Positions 24,000 through 35,741 of a stretch of 64,000 nt of DNA are shown piece after piece. Source of the DNA: Aegilops tauschii subsp. strangulata (taxonomy: Eukaryota; Streptophyta; Magnoliopsida; Poales; Poaceae); assembly GCF_002575655.3 (NCBI RefSeq), contig NC_053039.3, forward strand, positions 378,859,633 to 378,923,632, in the 5' to 3' direction. The first letter of the stretch is position 1. The number at the start of each line of letters is the position of its first letter. A program made the position numbers and the translations under genes. Below the pieces are notes generated by a model. The model did not search any database. It saw only the letters and a program-made list of their open reading frames with translations, and was not told the origin of the DNA.

Positions 24000-26760
24000 C
24001 ACAATTCAAAATTAAAGCACATGCAGATGGTCCGGTGCACCAACATGGGTTGTAAAATCATATATGTGTCCATGGGTTTATGCTTATGCAAGAAATGGGG
24101 ATGAATTTCGAACACCACGACACCATGGCTCTCCGGCAAATGTTGAGGTACTTGCTTTTGTAATTCTAGTAAATCCAAAACCCGTCTGAATTTCATGAAC
24201 CTTGGCATGCTATCATGGAATGGCATCAACATGCTAGGGTAAAAAATATTGTACCATTTGGGGCAGGTTGTGGTATAGGCTTCTCACAAAACAGAGCTTC
24301 TCACAAGAAAGCCTCATGGTTCCGTTAGGGAAACTTGTCACCTTTGTGGACAAAACTATATTCGTCGCCTCTTCTAAATTTCAATTTTTTCTCCTGGTGT
24401 CAACACAGAACAACACGAGTGTCGTGTTAAATTTTGGATTTTTCCGGGGATCGTTTGGACATTTTTATATGTTAATTGAGTTTTCTAGTGCATAATTCAA
24501 AATTGAACTACATGAACGTGCTCCGTCCATAAAAACGGGTTACAAAATCAAATGTTTGTTCTTGGTTGCAAGATTAGGTCACATGCAAGAAATGAGAACG
24601 ACTGTCAAACACCTTGACACTGTCGCTCGGCCTCTAACATTGAGATACATGGTTTTAAAATTCTAGTAAATTGAAATTCATTAAACTTGACATGATATGA
24701 TGAAACGACAGCGACATGCCGTGGTAAAAATATCGTCCCATTTGGGGCAGGTGTGGGTATAAGCTTGTTGCAAACCAGAGCTTCTCTCACAACAAGCCTG
24801 ATGGTTTCGGTAGGGTACGTGCCACCTTGGGGGACGAAACGATATCTGTTGCCTCTTATTGCTTTCAAATATTTCTCATGTAAACATAGAACAACAGGAG
24901 TGTTGTGTCAATTTTTGGGATTTTTCGGGGTTCGTTTGGACATTTTTATGCATTAATTGACTTTTCAATGCATTTATGTGCATAATTCATATTTGAACTA
25001 CATGAACATGCTCTAATGCAGATAAATTGGTTGAAAATTCAAATTTGTGCCCTTGGTTGCATGCTTAGGTCCCATGCAAGAAATGGGAATGAATGTCAAA
25101 CACCCTGCCACGGTCACTCGGCCGCAAACATTGAGATACCTGGTTTTTAAATTCTAGTAAATCCAAAGCTCGTCTGAAATTCATGAAACTTGGCATGCTA
25201 TCATGGAGCGGCACCAACATGCCGTGGTAAATATTTTGTCCCATTTGGGGCAGATTTGGGGATATGCTTCTCACAAACCAGAGCTTCTCACAACAAGCCT
25301 GATGGTTTCGGTAGGGAACATCCCACTTTTGGGGACGAAACGATATCCATTGCCTCTTATTGCTTTCAAATTTTTTGTCATGTCAACATAGAACAACAGG
25401 AGTGTTGTGTCAATTTTTGGGATTTTGGGGGTTCGTTTGGACATTTTTATGCATTAATTGAGTTTTCAATGCATTTATGTGCATAATTCAAATTTGAACT
25501 ACATGCACATGCTCTAATGCATATAAATTGGTTGAAAATCCAAATTTGTGCTCTTGGTTGCATGCTTAGGTCACATGCAAGAAATGGGAACGAATGTCAA
25601 ACACCCTGCCACGGTTAATCGGCCGCAAACATTGAGATACCTGGTTTTTAAATCCTAGTAAATCCAAAGCTCGTTTGAAATTCATGAAACTGGGCATGCT
25701 ATCATGGAGCGGCATCAACATGTCATGGTAAAAATATCGTCCCATTTGGGGCAGGTGTGGGGATATGCTTCTCACAAACCAGAGCTTCTTACAACAAGCC
25801 TGATGGTTTTGGTAGGGAACGTCCACCTTTGGGGACAAAACGATATCCATTGCCTCTTATTGCTTTCAAATTTTTTCTTGTGTCAACATAGAACAACAGG
25901 AGTGTTGTGTCAATTTATGGGATTTTTCAGGGTTCGTTTGGACATTTTTATGCATTAATTTAGTTTTCAATGCATTTATGTGCATAATTCAAATTTGAAC
26001 TACACGCACATGCTCTAATGCATATAAATTGGTTGAAAATTCAAATTTCTGCCCTTGGTTGCATGCTTAGGTCCCATGCAAGAAATGGGAACGAATGTCA
26101 AACACCCTGCCATGGTCACTCGGCCGCAAACATTGAGATGCCTAGTTTTTAAATTCTAGTAAATCCAAAGCTCGTCTGAAATTCATGAAACTTGCCATGC
26201 TATCATGGAACGGCATGAACATGCCGTGGTAAATTTTTTGTCCCATTTGGGGCAGGTTTGGGGATATGCTTCTCACAAACCAGAGCTTCTCACAACAAGC
26301 CTGATGGTTTCGGTAGGGAACGTCCCACCTTTGGGGACGAAAGGATATACATTGCCTCTTATTGCTTTCAAAATTTTCCTCGTGTCAACATAGAACAACA
26401 GGAGTGCTGTGTCAATTTTTGGGATTTTTCGGGGTTCGTTTGGACATTTTTATGCATTAATTGAGTTTTCAATGCATTTATGTGCATAATTCAAATTTGA
26501 ACTACATGCACATGCTCTAATGCATATAAATTGGTTGAAAATTCAAATTTGTGCCCTTGGTTGCATGCTTAGGTCCCATGCAAGAAATGGGAATGAATTT
26601 CAAACACCAGGGCACCGTTGATTGCCAGCAAAACGTTGAGATACTTTGTTTTTAAATTCTAGTAAATCCAAAACTCGTCTGAAATTCATGAAACTTGTCC
26701 TGCTATCATGGAATGGCACCCGACATGCTATGGTATTTTTCGTGTCCATTTTGAGAGAAG
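24000..26760 (+). repeat. Tandem repeat, about 500-bp period, about 5.5 copies
   Basis: Units share ATTTGGGGCAGGT, CAAACCAGAGCTTCTCACA and AACAACAGGAGTGTTGTGTCA; the first anchor recurs near 24260, 24741, 25242, 25746 and 26248. Copies 2-5 are the most similar, and the outer ones are more diverged. Short frames in each copy repeat with the unit and are not taken as genes. Confidence 0.9.
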
Positions 26761-27160
26761 GCGCACTCAAATAACAGCCAACAAAGGCATTTTGAAAAAA
26801 TAGCTGCCACTTTAATATCTGAAACGTTTGTGTAATTCAAATCATGTGCGTTCTGTTAACCATTCACATGACGCCACGTGTCTTTGTTTTAATGGCTATA
26901 GGAGGTGTCGTGCGGACGGCTGCTTGACCTTGAGTGAACGGGAGGCGTGCGAGCGGAGTCCGGTGCGCAGGCTGACCGAGAGGCATGCAAGCTGTCGTCC
27001 AATTCGTAGGTTCACCAGGAAGCGTGCGAGCTGTACGCTGCGCAGGCTCATTGGGAAGTGAGCCCTTTAACTTCCATGGCCGCCCGACCCGCTGTTTAAT
27101 ACGGGCAGCCTTACTGTTCGCCTCCCATTCCCCTCCCTCCCACAGATCTCCACCAACGCC

Positions 27161-27859
27161 ATGGTGCAGAATGATCATCTGCCACTAGTCTTCAAGTTTG
27201 GTGAAATCGACTCCGAGCCGGAGGACTTAGAAAATAAGGAGGAATGGGGCCTCATGGACATGGCCCAGAACGAGCTGGTCGCGGCAGTTGCTGCCCCCGC
27301 TCCCATCCCCGCGCCAGCGACCATCCCCGTAGCATTGACGGGCTGGTCGTCGAGCACTATCGCAGAGCTGGAAGCTGCGGACCCGGGCGAGCTCGTGTAC
27401 ATGCCAGCACCAGCGCCTGTGCCCGTGCCCGTGCGCACCCCTCCACCCACCGTGGCGCCGGCCCCCGTGCATTTGGCTGCACCCGCCGCGCCCGTGCGCA
27501 CCCCTCCACCCACCGTGGCGCCGGCCCCCATGCATTTGGCTGCACCCGCCGCGCCCGTGCCCCTGCCCATGCGCGCCCCTCCACCCATCATGGCGCCGGT
27601 CCCTGTGCGTTTGGCTGCACCCGCCATGCCCGTGCCCGTGCGCACGCCCCCCTTAGCGGCATGGGACGCTGCCGTCGACCGCTACCTCTCAACGACGCCA
27701 GTTGCCGTCCTCCCGCGCCCCGCCCGTCGATCGCGCGACGACATGATGTTTGATTTACAAGTGAAGAACAATTTGTTCTGCCTTGAAGACTTCAACAATG
27801 GCGTCCCAGAGGATGACAACGACGGCGCGGCACGCCGCCTCCGCCGCCGCCAAAAATAG
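27161..27859 (+). CDS. Pro/Ala-rich repeat protein of unknown function
   Basis: A 232-residue ORF starting at ATG 27161 (context CGCCATGG, favourable in plants). The N-terminus is acidic (GEIDSEPEDLENKEE). The middle (about residues 80-165) has imperfect repeats of RTPPPTVAPAPVHLAAP. The C-terminus contains WDAAVDRYLSTTP, RSRDDMMFDLQVKNNLFC and a basic end RRLRRRQK. No catalytic motif. It lies in the inner CACTA between the 500-bp tandem array and the DUF295-like gene. The non-repetitive ends and good start context argue for a real gene; the repeat-rich middle argues for caution. Its function is unknown. Confidence 0.45.
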   Translation: MVQNDHLPLVFKFGEIDSEPEDLENKEEWGLMDMAQNELVAAVAAPAPIPAPATIPVALTGWSSSTIAELEAADPGELVYMPAPAPVPVPVRTPPPTVAPAPVHLAAPAAPVRTPPPTVAPAPMHLAAPAAPVPLPMRAPPPIMAPVPVRLAAPAMPVPVRTPPLAAWDAAVDRYLSTTPVAVLPRPARRSRDDMMFDLQVKNNLFCLEDFNNGVPEDDNDGAARRLRRRQK

Positions 27860-28032
27860 TTTCTTTGGGGTTTAAGACTGTATCTCGAATTCTTGATCAT
27901 ATGAATATAAATTCGCAATGTGACTGAATGAAAGATATGGTTTGAACGAGTTTTCTCTCTCTTAATGTACAGACTTATCAAACGATTTTCTTTTGAAAAA
28001 AACATCAATGGATTTTAAATATAAAACACTCA

Positions 28033-28162
28033 TCGCAAACGTTTTAGTTAGAACACCCGTATGCAAACCGACAGCTTCCCCAGGAAGCCAAGGGAAAATG
28101 TGTCGAGCAGGATTTGTGCAGCTCTTGATCGCAAACGTTTTAGATAGAACACCCATATGCAA
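28033..28162 (+). repeat. Two direct copies of a TCGCAAACGTTTTAG unit
   Basis: A 35-bp segment starting TCGCAAACGTTTTAG and continuing AGAACACCC is repeated about 95 bp apart, within the inner CACTA. The CAAACG core resembles the subterminal motif of this element. Confidence 0.55.
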
Positions 28163-28650
28163 AGTGAGAGCTATGGTCTTCCCCCTTAAGTCAAGGGAAA
28201 ATTCACAGTGCAGGATTTGTGCATCCCTTCAACGCAAACGGTTATTTTGGATGACCCGTGTGAAACCACGTAGAAACACTTGGGTAAGATTTGCATCTGT
28301 CATATTGGGTATGTTGCCACTTGTCAAACTGGAAAGATTGACATTTGTTTATCTAGTAACATTGCCATTTGTCAACCTTGTAACACTGGGATTTGTCAAA
28401 ATATGTAGCTGAAAATCACTAGCACTATCTAATTTTTGCAACTAAAATCACTAGCACTGTTCATATGGACACCACTAGCAGGCGTAAGTTGATGGACGCA
28501 TATGCAAATGTATGATTGATTACATACAACAAGTCATCAACCCACAACGACAACGAGGATACATGTTGTATTATAGATCATTTCCAACAAAACATTCTAG
28601 TAAAGTAAAGTTTTTCTCACACAACAAATAAGAAAGCGATGAAATGAACT

Positions 28651-30064
28651 TCAGCTCAACCACTCATCGGCGTTGGAAACGTTTGCTTTGAACCAGAAGT
28701 GATTCTCTGGGAAGGGCCAGCTACTGTCAATCTCGAGACCAACGTAGGATTGATCATCCAGGCTGAAGCAGCCTATTTCAATACCCATATTGTGATAGCC
28801 ATGGTAGGGAAGCATAGCAATGTCCGAGGTATAGATACAACTGCTTCTCATAAATGGTAGTAACGTTGTGTCAACAGCAGCTGGATCGCCTTTCACCATC
28901 ATTGGATAGTTTTGTCCAAGGAAGAGCGAGTTTTCTCCAAGACTATCAATACTGAACCAGGGAGAAGGTGTTGGCGCTAGCACACTAGTATCCATCCCGA
29001 ATACCTTGCAACAGATGTTGGAATTGGTCCGGAGAGTGCGACCATGCGAGACAACACCTGCTTCCTTACTAACATCAGCAGTGCCCTGTATACAGACAAG
29101 AAGAGGTGATCCATCGGAATAAGTTGCCATGCACCACTGAGTATATGGGTGCTGCTCGTCCTCATGCTCGTGATCATCACCATCATCTTCTCCCCCTTGG
29201 TTATAAAAATTTTCAAGTATAGGGGTTGGAATGTTCACAGGACCATGGAAACACAAGAAGGTTAATTAGTAAAGGGAAACTAGCTAGCTAACCCGCATGC
29301 ATGTGGATGAAACAATTATAATTACGCTGGAAGACAAATGTACCAAAACCATAAGGATTCCATGCAAAAACAGTGCCACGAGTGGTGGCAGCAAACACAA
29401 GACCCTCGTATTGAATTGCATCACTGTACTCATCTGTGTACAAAAAAATGATTTTTGAGCAATATCCATCGAGCCGTGGAAGCAAGGACGGTAACAAGCT
29501 TGTCAAAGATTGCAACAACTTCATAGTTCGTGTAATTCCAAGAGCGGTTGGGAACTCGACAAATTGTATCTTTCGTAGACGACAGTCACCATGATTGTAT
29601 TTGAACGTACGTAGAATACCGGTGTGCTCAACTTCAGGGCAGTCTGATATTTTTGGAAGTGGAACCCGGTGACGAGTGTACACATTCACAAGTTCCCAAT
29701 CACAGTTGAACCCAATATAAACAACCCAATCTCCATTTGCGCCTGCCCAAGCCTTACGCTCAAGCGATGGCATTTTAACATCACACGTATCATTATCAAG
29801 CGGCATCAACTTGCACAAGGTGAGGCTTCCGTCGTCCCCGCGCCAGTGATCAGGGTCACGGCGAAGAAGATAGGGGAGATCAACCCGCTCCTGGACCCTT
29901 GGGTTGCTTGTAATGATGTTATTAGTTGAGTCGAGAATGATCTTGAACGAACCTGCCATGCTAGCCGAGGTGATGACGGCGCACCGATCAATGAGTTCCT
30001 CCACCACGTCATCTTTCAGATCGAGACAAGAATAACGGGGTCGTTTCTGGCCTGTTCCCTCCAT
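28651..30064 (-). pseudogene. DUF295 (KIB-type beta-propeller) / F-box-like gene, broken
   Basis: Read on the minus strand from ATG 30064. Residues about 11-45 look like a weak F-box helix pair (DVVEELIDRCAV). Then follow a DUF295-like core: LPYLLRRD, GDWVVYIGFNCDWELVNVYT with RVPLPKI, YEGLVFAATTRGTVFAWNPYG, and in the second part SLGENSLFLGQNYPM and IEIGCFSLDDQSYVGLE, which match the late propeller blades of this family. Plant DUF295 proteins are often F-box adaptors or orphan propellers. The frame stops at 29288 and resumes in another frame at 29256; I find no convincing intron there, so a frameshift or lost splice site is likely. It lies next to the right end of the inner CACTA and looks like a captured host gene. 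Confidence 0.6.
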
Positions 30065-30250
30065 GGAGAAGACGATCGAACAATGGCAGAAGGAAAGGGT
30101 GAAGGCAAATGGAGGGGGGAAGAACGTGCGACAGGAGTTCCAAATCGAGAGGGAAAGGACAAGAGGCGTTGGACGGTTGCCACGGTACAAGAAGAGGCTA
30201 GTTTGGAGCGAACGGTTGCCACAGAGGTCACACACTAACAACAAGGCCGA

Positions 30251-30380
30251 GTGAACCGCATGCCATATATTGCACACACCTTGATCTGGCTGCCCGTTTC
30301 TTTTGTGTTTCCTAATCACAAACAGTTCATCCGAGTGAACCGTATGATTTATATCGCACACGCCTTCATCTGGCTGCCAG
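30251..30380 (+). repeat. Duplicated subterminal unit of inner CACTA
   Basis: Two copies, about 83 bp apart, of a unit beginning GAGTGAACCG and containing CGCACACCTTGATCTGGCTGCC-like sequence. They belong to the right subterminal region and share ACCGTATG/CACACG motifs with 20290-20720 and 32260-32740. Confidence 0.6.
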
Positions 30381-31107
30381 TTAATTGAACTGAACTGTAT
30401 GCCTTGCATCACACATGCAACTAAAATCTGAACCGTGTTTGATGCATCCGTCATCCCAAACGTTTTGCACCTTTTTTCATGGTTTTTTTACACCACTGTT
30501 TGCGATTATTGCATCGCACACAGTTTCATCGAAGGTTCTCTGATCGTAGTGTCGCATTAGCAGCATCCTGCAGTAGTGCCTGTTGTAGTCAACAGACCTT
30601 TCCACTTGTTTGCTTTACTAGCATGCTTAAACCTGCACACTGAAGCTATCTTTTGGAGATTATTTTGTTTGCCATGGATATATCTGGTTGATGTTTAGCC
30701 TGTTGTGCTTAACATGCCTCTCGATGTACTTACACAGGACAATTTTGGGAACGACTACTGTTTTCCATCGAGGTTAGTTTCATACCATGGCTTATATATA
30801 CTCACTGTTCAGGATATCGGTAGCTGGTACCATATAGGCCGGGGGCTGATAAGGGACTAATCGGTGAATGGACTTTTAACTGAATATATCTGTAACCCAT
30901 TTATCGTTTGGTTAACTAGGGCCATATGTAATATATCTGAGGCTACATAGCAACATGCACTGTACTTAATGTCTAAATATGCAATCCTAGGCTACATAGC
31001 AACAAGGAAGAGTGTTACCTTAATGTTTTGATGATGTCTAGATATACGTAGAAGAGCAGCAGTAGCAACAACAACACAACCCTATTTGGATACTCAACTT
31101 AGCTAGA

Positions 31108-31342
31108 GGTTAGAGTTAGTTTCTAGCTCATGACTAACCCTGAACTAACTCCATCCAAAGAGGTATTTGGATGACATGGTTAGATTGACAATAAATGCAC
31201 TAGGAGAACTAGCTCCAATTAGCACCTCTTGGGTGGGATAGTTTTTTTGGGTGGGTTAGATGCAACTAGCTCAAACTAGCCCTCATGTTTGGATATACTT
31301 TAGGGCTATTTGAGCCCAAACTAGCTCAAACTAACTCTAACC
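31108..31342. mobile_element. MITE-like inverted repeat
   Basis: GGTTAGAGTTAGTTT (31108-31122) and its exact reverse complement (31328-31342) bracket about 205 bp. Neighbouring sequence is also partly inverted (CTAGCTCA type). The element limits and target duplication are unclear, so superfamily is not assigned. Confidence 0.4.
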
Positions 31343-31533
31343 CATGGATACAACAACAGTTAATCAGCCGATAATTTGTAAAAATGCAATAAACTCCTTC
31401 CGACCCATAATATAAGATGTTAATTCATCTAATTTGTGAGTATATTGGATGTTATAAGATATTATAAAAGACTGTTGTACTACATCATTGTGCAATTGCT
31501 GTTTAGCTTCTAATTTTAACTTGGTGCTTTTAG

Positions 31534-32057
31534 GTACATATGTCATTGGTAAAGATCCGTGCTTCGACCCTTTCTGCGTATGGGGCAATGAGATATCGAT
31601 GAACCAGCATCAAGTGAGGAAGCTGATAAAGATTGTTAGTAAAATGGGTCAAAAGATGGCAATTAAGCTATTTGTTTACACTTTATCCAAGACAATAGCA
31701 AACTGCAGGATGGTAAGTAAGAACTCTGCAGCCTTCTTTTTACTGCCCATAATGAGTTTTGTTAGATGACAATGTCTGAATCTTTTTTGTTTGCAGTGGT
31801 TCCCAAAGAAGTTTACTCAAGATTACCTCACAAACTACATGATTGGTGGGCATGCAAAGGTTAAAGTATTTCTACCAGAACACGATGATTATCTAGATGT
31901 TTTCATGAAGACCGTGAAGGATGGGCGGTCAGCCATCACAAGGGGTTGGACTAGAGTCGTGCGTGCCTTCTGCATGGAGGAGGGCACAATATGGGCATGC
32001 CGCTTCACCTTGTTCAGCAACCAGAACGTATTTCGCCTCTTTCTTTACCGTCTTTAA
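31534..32057 (+). pseudogene. B3-like gene, C-terminal exons (outer CACTA copy)
   Basis: Two plus-strand exons, 31534-31712 and 31797-32057, with matching GT/AG sites and frame, ending in TAA. Order: FDPFCVWGNE, LFVYTLSK, then WFPKKFTQDYLTNYM, KVKVFLPEHDDY, WTRVVRAFCMEEGTIWACRFTLF. This pattern (start strand, P-K-F-turn, GW/HW helix segment, EG turn, final strand) resembles a B3 domain. It matches the minus-strand gene at 20976-21494, including intron position, but with many substitutions. Upstream exons would lie left of the inner element's insertion or beyond it, so this copy is split. It ends 853 bp before the element's right terminus; the inner copy ends 888 bp from its matching terminus. 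Confidence 0.5.
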
Positions 32058-32910
32058 TAGTACAAGTATACAACTATGGTTCATCATTCTTTATTTGGTG
32101 CTTATGTAATTCTTGAACATATGTACCTATGAATCGAATAATGCATTGGTTGTTTGAACCTGATGGATATGAATAAAGCTACATCATACTTTCAAATTCA
32201 AATCCGGTATAATTTGAAATAGCAGCAATTCAATTACGGTGAAATTACGCTCGGCAGGTCATTACGGCGCACACGGTTGGTAAAACACAAACGTTTGTGA
32301 TATACACCATAATCCGACACGGTTCACAGAGAGGAAACGTGTGCAAGCATGCAGTTGCCATTTGCAAAGCATGTGCGATGTCAGACAATATCACAAATGG
32401 TGTGGCCAAACTAAACGTTTGTGATAGTTGCCTTATCATACATGATTCGCGACCATGAACTGTTTCTGATGTGGTCCACATCGCAACCGTTGCACCATAG
32501 AATAGCGTGTGCGATAATTGTCATGTACGATGATGTTATGATGGTCCGCCGTTTCGTAATCATATCCGACACTCGTACGACGATTAGCAAACCTTCTTAA
32601 TTAGATATCGCATACGGTTCGAGAAAATTGAATGCGTGTGATTGTTTGCTTATCATACACGTTCTATAATCATGAACCGTTTGTGATGGGCCGCGTATGG
32701 TAAACGTAGCACCACAGAATACCGACTACGATGGCAATGCGAGCACAAACGAGTTGCAAGGATGTAGCGTCTTGGTGGCTCCCTATCCCCGACGGTTTTT
32801 GGGTTATGTGGGAAGGACCCCCCTATCGCAGTCACTCACTTGGCGACGGTTCCAAATGTCGTTGTGGAAAGGGGTTAAAATCGTTTGTATAGCACCTCGC
32901 TATACCAGTG

Positions 32911-33204
32911 GGGATAGGTGCTTTGTTTTGGGTTCAATCTTGTGGTGTCCTCACCCGGTGACAGTAGGGGTAGCGAGGCACGTATTGTATTGTTGTCATT
33001 AAAGATAAAAAGATGGGGGTTTTACCATATTGTTTGGATCTATCCCTCTACATCATGTCATCTTGCTTAAGGCGTTACTCCGTTCTCCTTAACTTAATAC
33101 ACTAGATGCATGCTGGAGAACGGTCGATGTGTGGAGTAATACTAGTAGATGCAGAATTGCTTCATGTGAGGAAAGGATGATGGAGGCTATGATTCTCCCA
33201 CAAG
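32911..33204 (+). mobile_element. Gypsy LTR fragment flanking outer CACTA
   Basis: Sequence GGTGCTTTGTTTTGGGTT with ATGGTGTCCTCACCC-like text matches the LTR at 38450-38530. It starts exactly at the CACTA end and breaks off near 33204 into another element. No gene. Confidence 0.6.
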
Positions 33205-33737
33205 TCGAGTTGTAATTCTTGAGTTGTAATAAGTAAATAAAACTGTGATGATCATCATTACTAGAGCATTGTCCCATGTGAGGAAAGGATGATGGAGCCT
33301 ATGATTCTCCCACATGTCGGGATGACACTCCGGACTTAAAATAAAAAGAGGCCAAAGAGCCTAAATAAAAAAAAAGAGGCCAAAGAGCCCAAAAGAAAAA
33401 AAGAAAAAAAAGAGAGAAAAAGAGAGAAGGGACAATATTACTATTCTTTTCCACACTTTTGCTTCAAAATAGCACCATGTTCTTCATGATAGAGAGTCTC
33501 CTATGTTGTCACTTTCATATATTACTAGTGGGAATTTTTCATTATAGAACTTGGCTTGTATATTCCAATGATGGGCTTCCTCAATTCGCCCTAGGTCTTC
33601 GTGACCAAGCGAGTTGGATGCACACCCACTTAGTTTTCTTTTGAGCTTTCATACACTTATAGATCTAGTGCATCCGTTGCATGGCAATCCCTACTCACTT
33701 GCACCAATATCAATTGATGGGCATATCCATAGCCTAT

Positions 33738-35338
33738 TGATACGTCTCCAACGTATCTATAATTTATGAAGTATTCATGCCAATATATTATCATTCTTGG
33801 ATGTTTTACAATCATTTTATAGCAACTTTATATCATTTTTTGGAACTAACCCGGACTGATGCTGTTTTCAGGAGAACTACCGTGGTGTTGTTTTTTGTGC
33901 AGAAATAAAAGTTCTCGGAATTGGACAAAACTTTTTGATGTTTTTTTGGAACAAAAGAGACCCCCAAAGCTTTGTGGGAGGGCCAGAAGAGCCACGAGGA
34001 GGGCACAACCCACCAGGGCATGCCTGGTGGGCCGTCCGTGCCCCGGTGGGTTGTGCTTAGCTCGAGGTCCATCTTACCGTGAAACCGACGCCCAAAAATC
34101 CTGTAAATGGAGAAACCATCAGAAATAAACCTAGATCAGAAGTTCCGCCATTGCAAGGCTCTGTAGCCACCTAAAACCAATCTAGACCTCATTCTGGCAC
34201 CCTGCCGGAGGGGGAATCATCTCCGGTGGCCATCTTCATCATCCTGGCGGCCACCACGATGAGGAGGGAGTAGTCCACCCTCGGGGGCTGAGGGTTTGTA
34301 CCAGTAGCTATGTGTTTAATATCTCTCTCTCTCTCATGTTCTTGAGATGTCATGATCTTGATGTATCGCGGGCTTTGTTAATATAGTCGGATCATATGGT
34401 GTTTTCCCCTCTCTATCTTGTTGTGATGAATTGAGTTTTCCCTTTGAGATTTTGTTGTTATCGGATTGAATACTTTTATGGATTTGAGAACACTTGATAT
34501 ATGTCTTGCAATTGAATACTCATGGTGACAATGGGGTATCATATTGATTCACTTCATATATGTTTTGGCACTCAACTCGCGGATTCCCGAGGTGACATTG
34601 GGGTAATCTATGCATAGGGGTTGATGCACGTTCTTGTCTTTGTTTCTTTGTTAGAAATCTTGAGGCACTCTTTGAAGTTCTTTGTGTTGGATTGAGTATT
34701 ATGAATATGAATTTGCTTTGGTGTTATTTTAGTACGAACTCTAGGATAGATCGAACGGAAAGAATAACTTTGTGTTATTTTAGTACGAACTCTTGAATAG
34801 ATCGAACAAAAAGAATAGCTTTGAGAAGGTTTCATACCCTACAAACAATTTATTCTTATGTTCTCCGCTAGATAAGAACTTTGGAGTGATTCTTCATTGC
34901 ACGTTGAGGGATGGTTATGTGATCCAATTATATTAGCATTGTTGAGAGATTGCACTAGCAAAAGTACAGACCCTAGGCCTTGTTTCTAAGCATTGCAATA
35001 CCGTTTTGTGCCCGTTTACTATTTTCTACCTTGCTGTTTTTATTTATTCAGATTATAAAAATATATTTCTACCATCAATATTACACTTTTATCACCATCT
35101 CTTCGCGGAACTAGTGCACCTATACAATTTGCCATTGTATTGGGTGTGTTGGGGACACAAGAGATTTCTTGTATTTGGTTGCAAGGTTGTTCGAGAGAGA
35201 CCATCTTCATCCTACACCTCCCATGGACTGATAAACCTTAGGTCATCCACTTGAGGGAAAATTGCTACTGTCCTACAAAACTCTGTGCTTGGAGGCCCAA
35301 CACGAGTCTACAAGAATAAAGTTGCGTAGTAGAGATCA
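33738..35338 (+). repeat. Solo LTR (Gypsy), plus orientation
   Basis: 1601 bp, TGATACGTCTCC to GTAGAGATCA, with 5-bp duplication CCTAT at 33733-33737 and 35339-35343. The host sequence reads through after removal. There is no internal region: a product of LTR-LTR recombination. Same family as 1134-2827 but clearly diverged; the TATA region is degraded (TGTAAATGG). Confidence 0.92.
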
Positions 35339-35741
35339 CCTATTAATTTGCCTAGTTGGTGTGAGAATTTCTTTCTCCTTTTTTGTCTACTATCACCTTC
35401 TATTCCACCCATAGTGCTATATCCATGGCACACGCTCATGTATTGTGTGAAAGTTGAAAAAGCTTTAGAACATCAAAAGTATGAACCAATTGCTTCGCTT
35501 GCCATCGGGGTTGTGCATGATAAATACTTTGTGTGATGAAGATAGAGCATGACAAGACCATATGATTTTGCAGGGATAACTTTCTTTAGCCCTTATATTT
35601 TGAAAAGCCATGATTGCTTTATTAGTATGCTTGAAGTATTATTGTTTTTATGTCAATATTAAACTTTTGTTTGAATCTTATGGATCTGAATATTCATAAC
35701 ACAATAAGAAAGATTACTCGATAAACATGTTAGGTAGCACT

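Larger units (their letters stand above)
20088..30577 (-). mobile_element. Inner CACTA-like element with B3-like, Pro-rich and DUF295-like genes
   Basis: The left end is CACTGGTACGCG and the right end, reverse complemented, is CACTACTGCAGG; both are flanked by CCT (20085-20087 and 30578-30580). Joining the flanks recreates a repeat unit of the host element, which supports both boundaries. Length 10,490 bp. Subterminal repeats with ACACGGTTT/AACCGTTTG-type motifs occur at 20290-20720 and 30240-30560. I see no TNP2 or TNPA-like coding sequence; it would need a helper transposase. The left terminus matches the right terminus of the outer element, so the two are the same family in opposite orientation. 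Confidence 0.75.
19574..32910 (+). mobile_element. Outer CACTA-like element carrying a B3-like gene (right part)
   Basis: The right edge, reverse complemented, starts CACTGGTATAGCGAGG and matches the left edge of the inner element (20088) for about 140 bp. Subterminal repeats with CAAACGTTTGTGAT and ACCGTTTGTGAT motifs lie at 32260-32740. Sequence on either side of the inner insertion (up to 20087 and from 30581) reads across as one repeat unit, showing that they were once joined. Its left end is not in the window. The right flank (32911 on) is Gypsy LTR sequence, the presumed original target. Confidence 0.65.

Noticed and set aside
27175..27645. Gly/Ala/Thr-rich frame antisense to the Pro-rich ORF
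   Set aside because: Mirror of the repeated RTPPPTVAPAP codons; no start context or distinct ends.
31390..31500. CTCCTTCCGACCCATAATATAAGATG resembling a Stowaway start
   Set aside because: No matching inverted end or TA duplication found; at most a one-sided relic.
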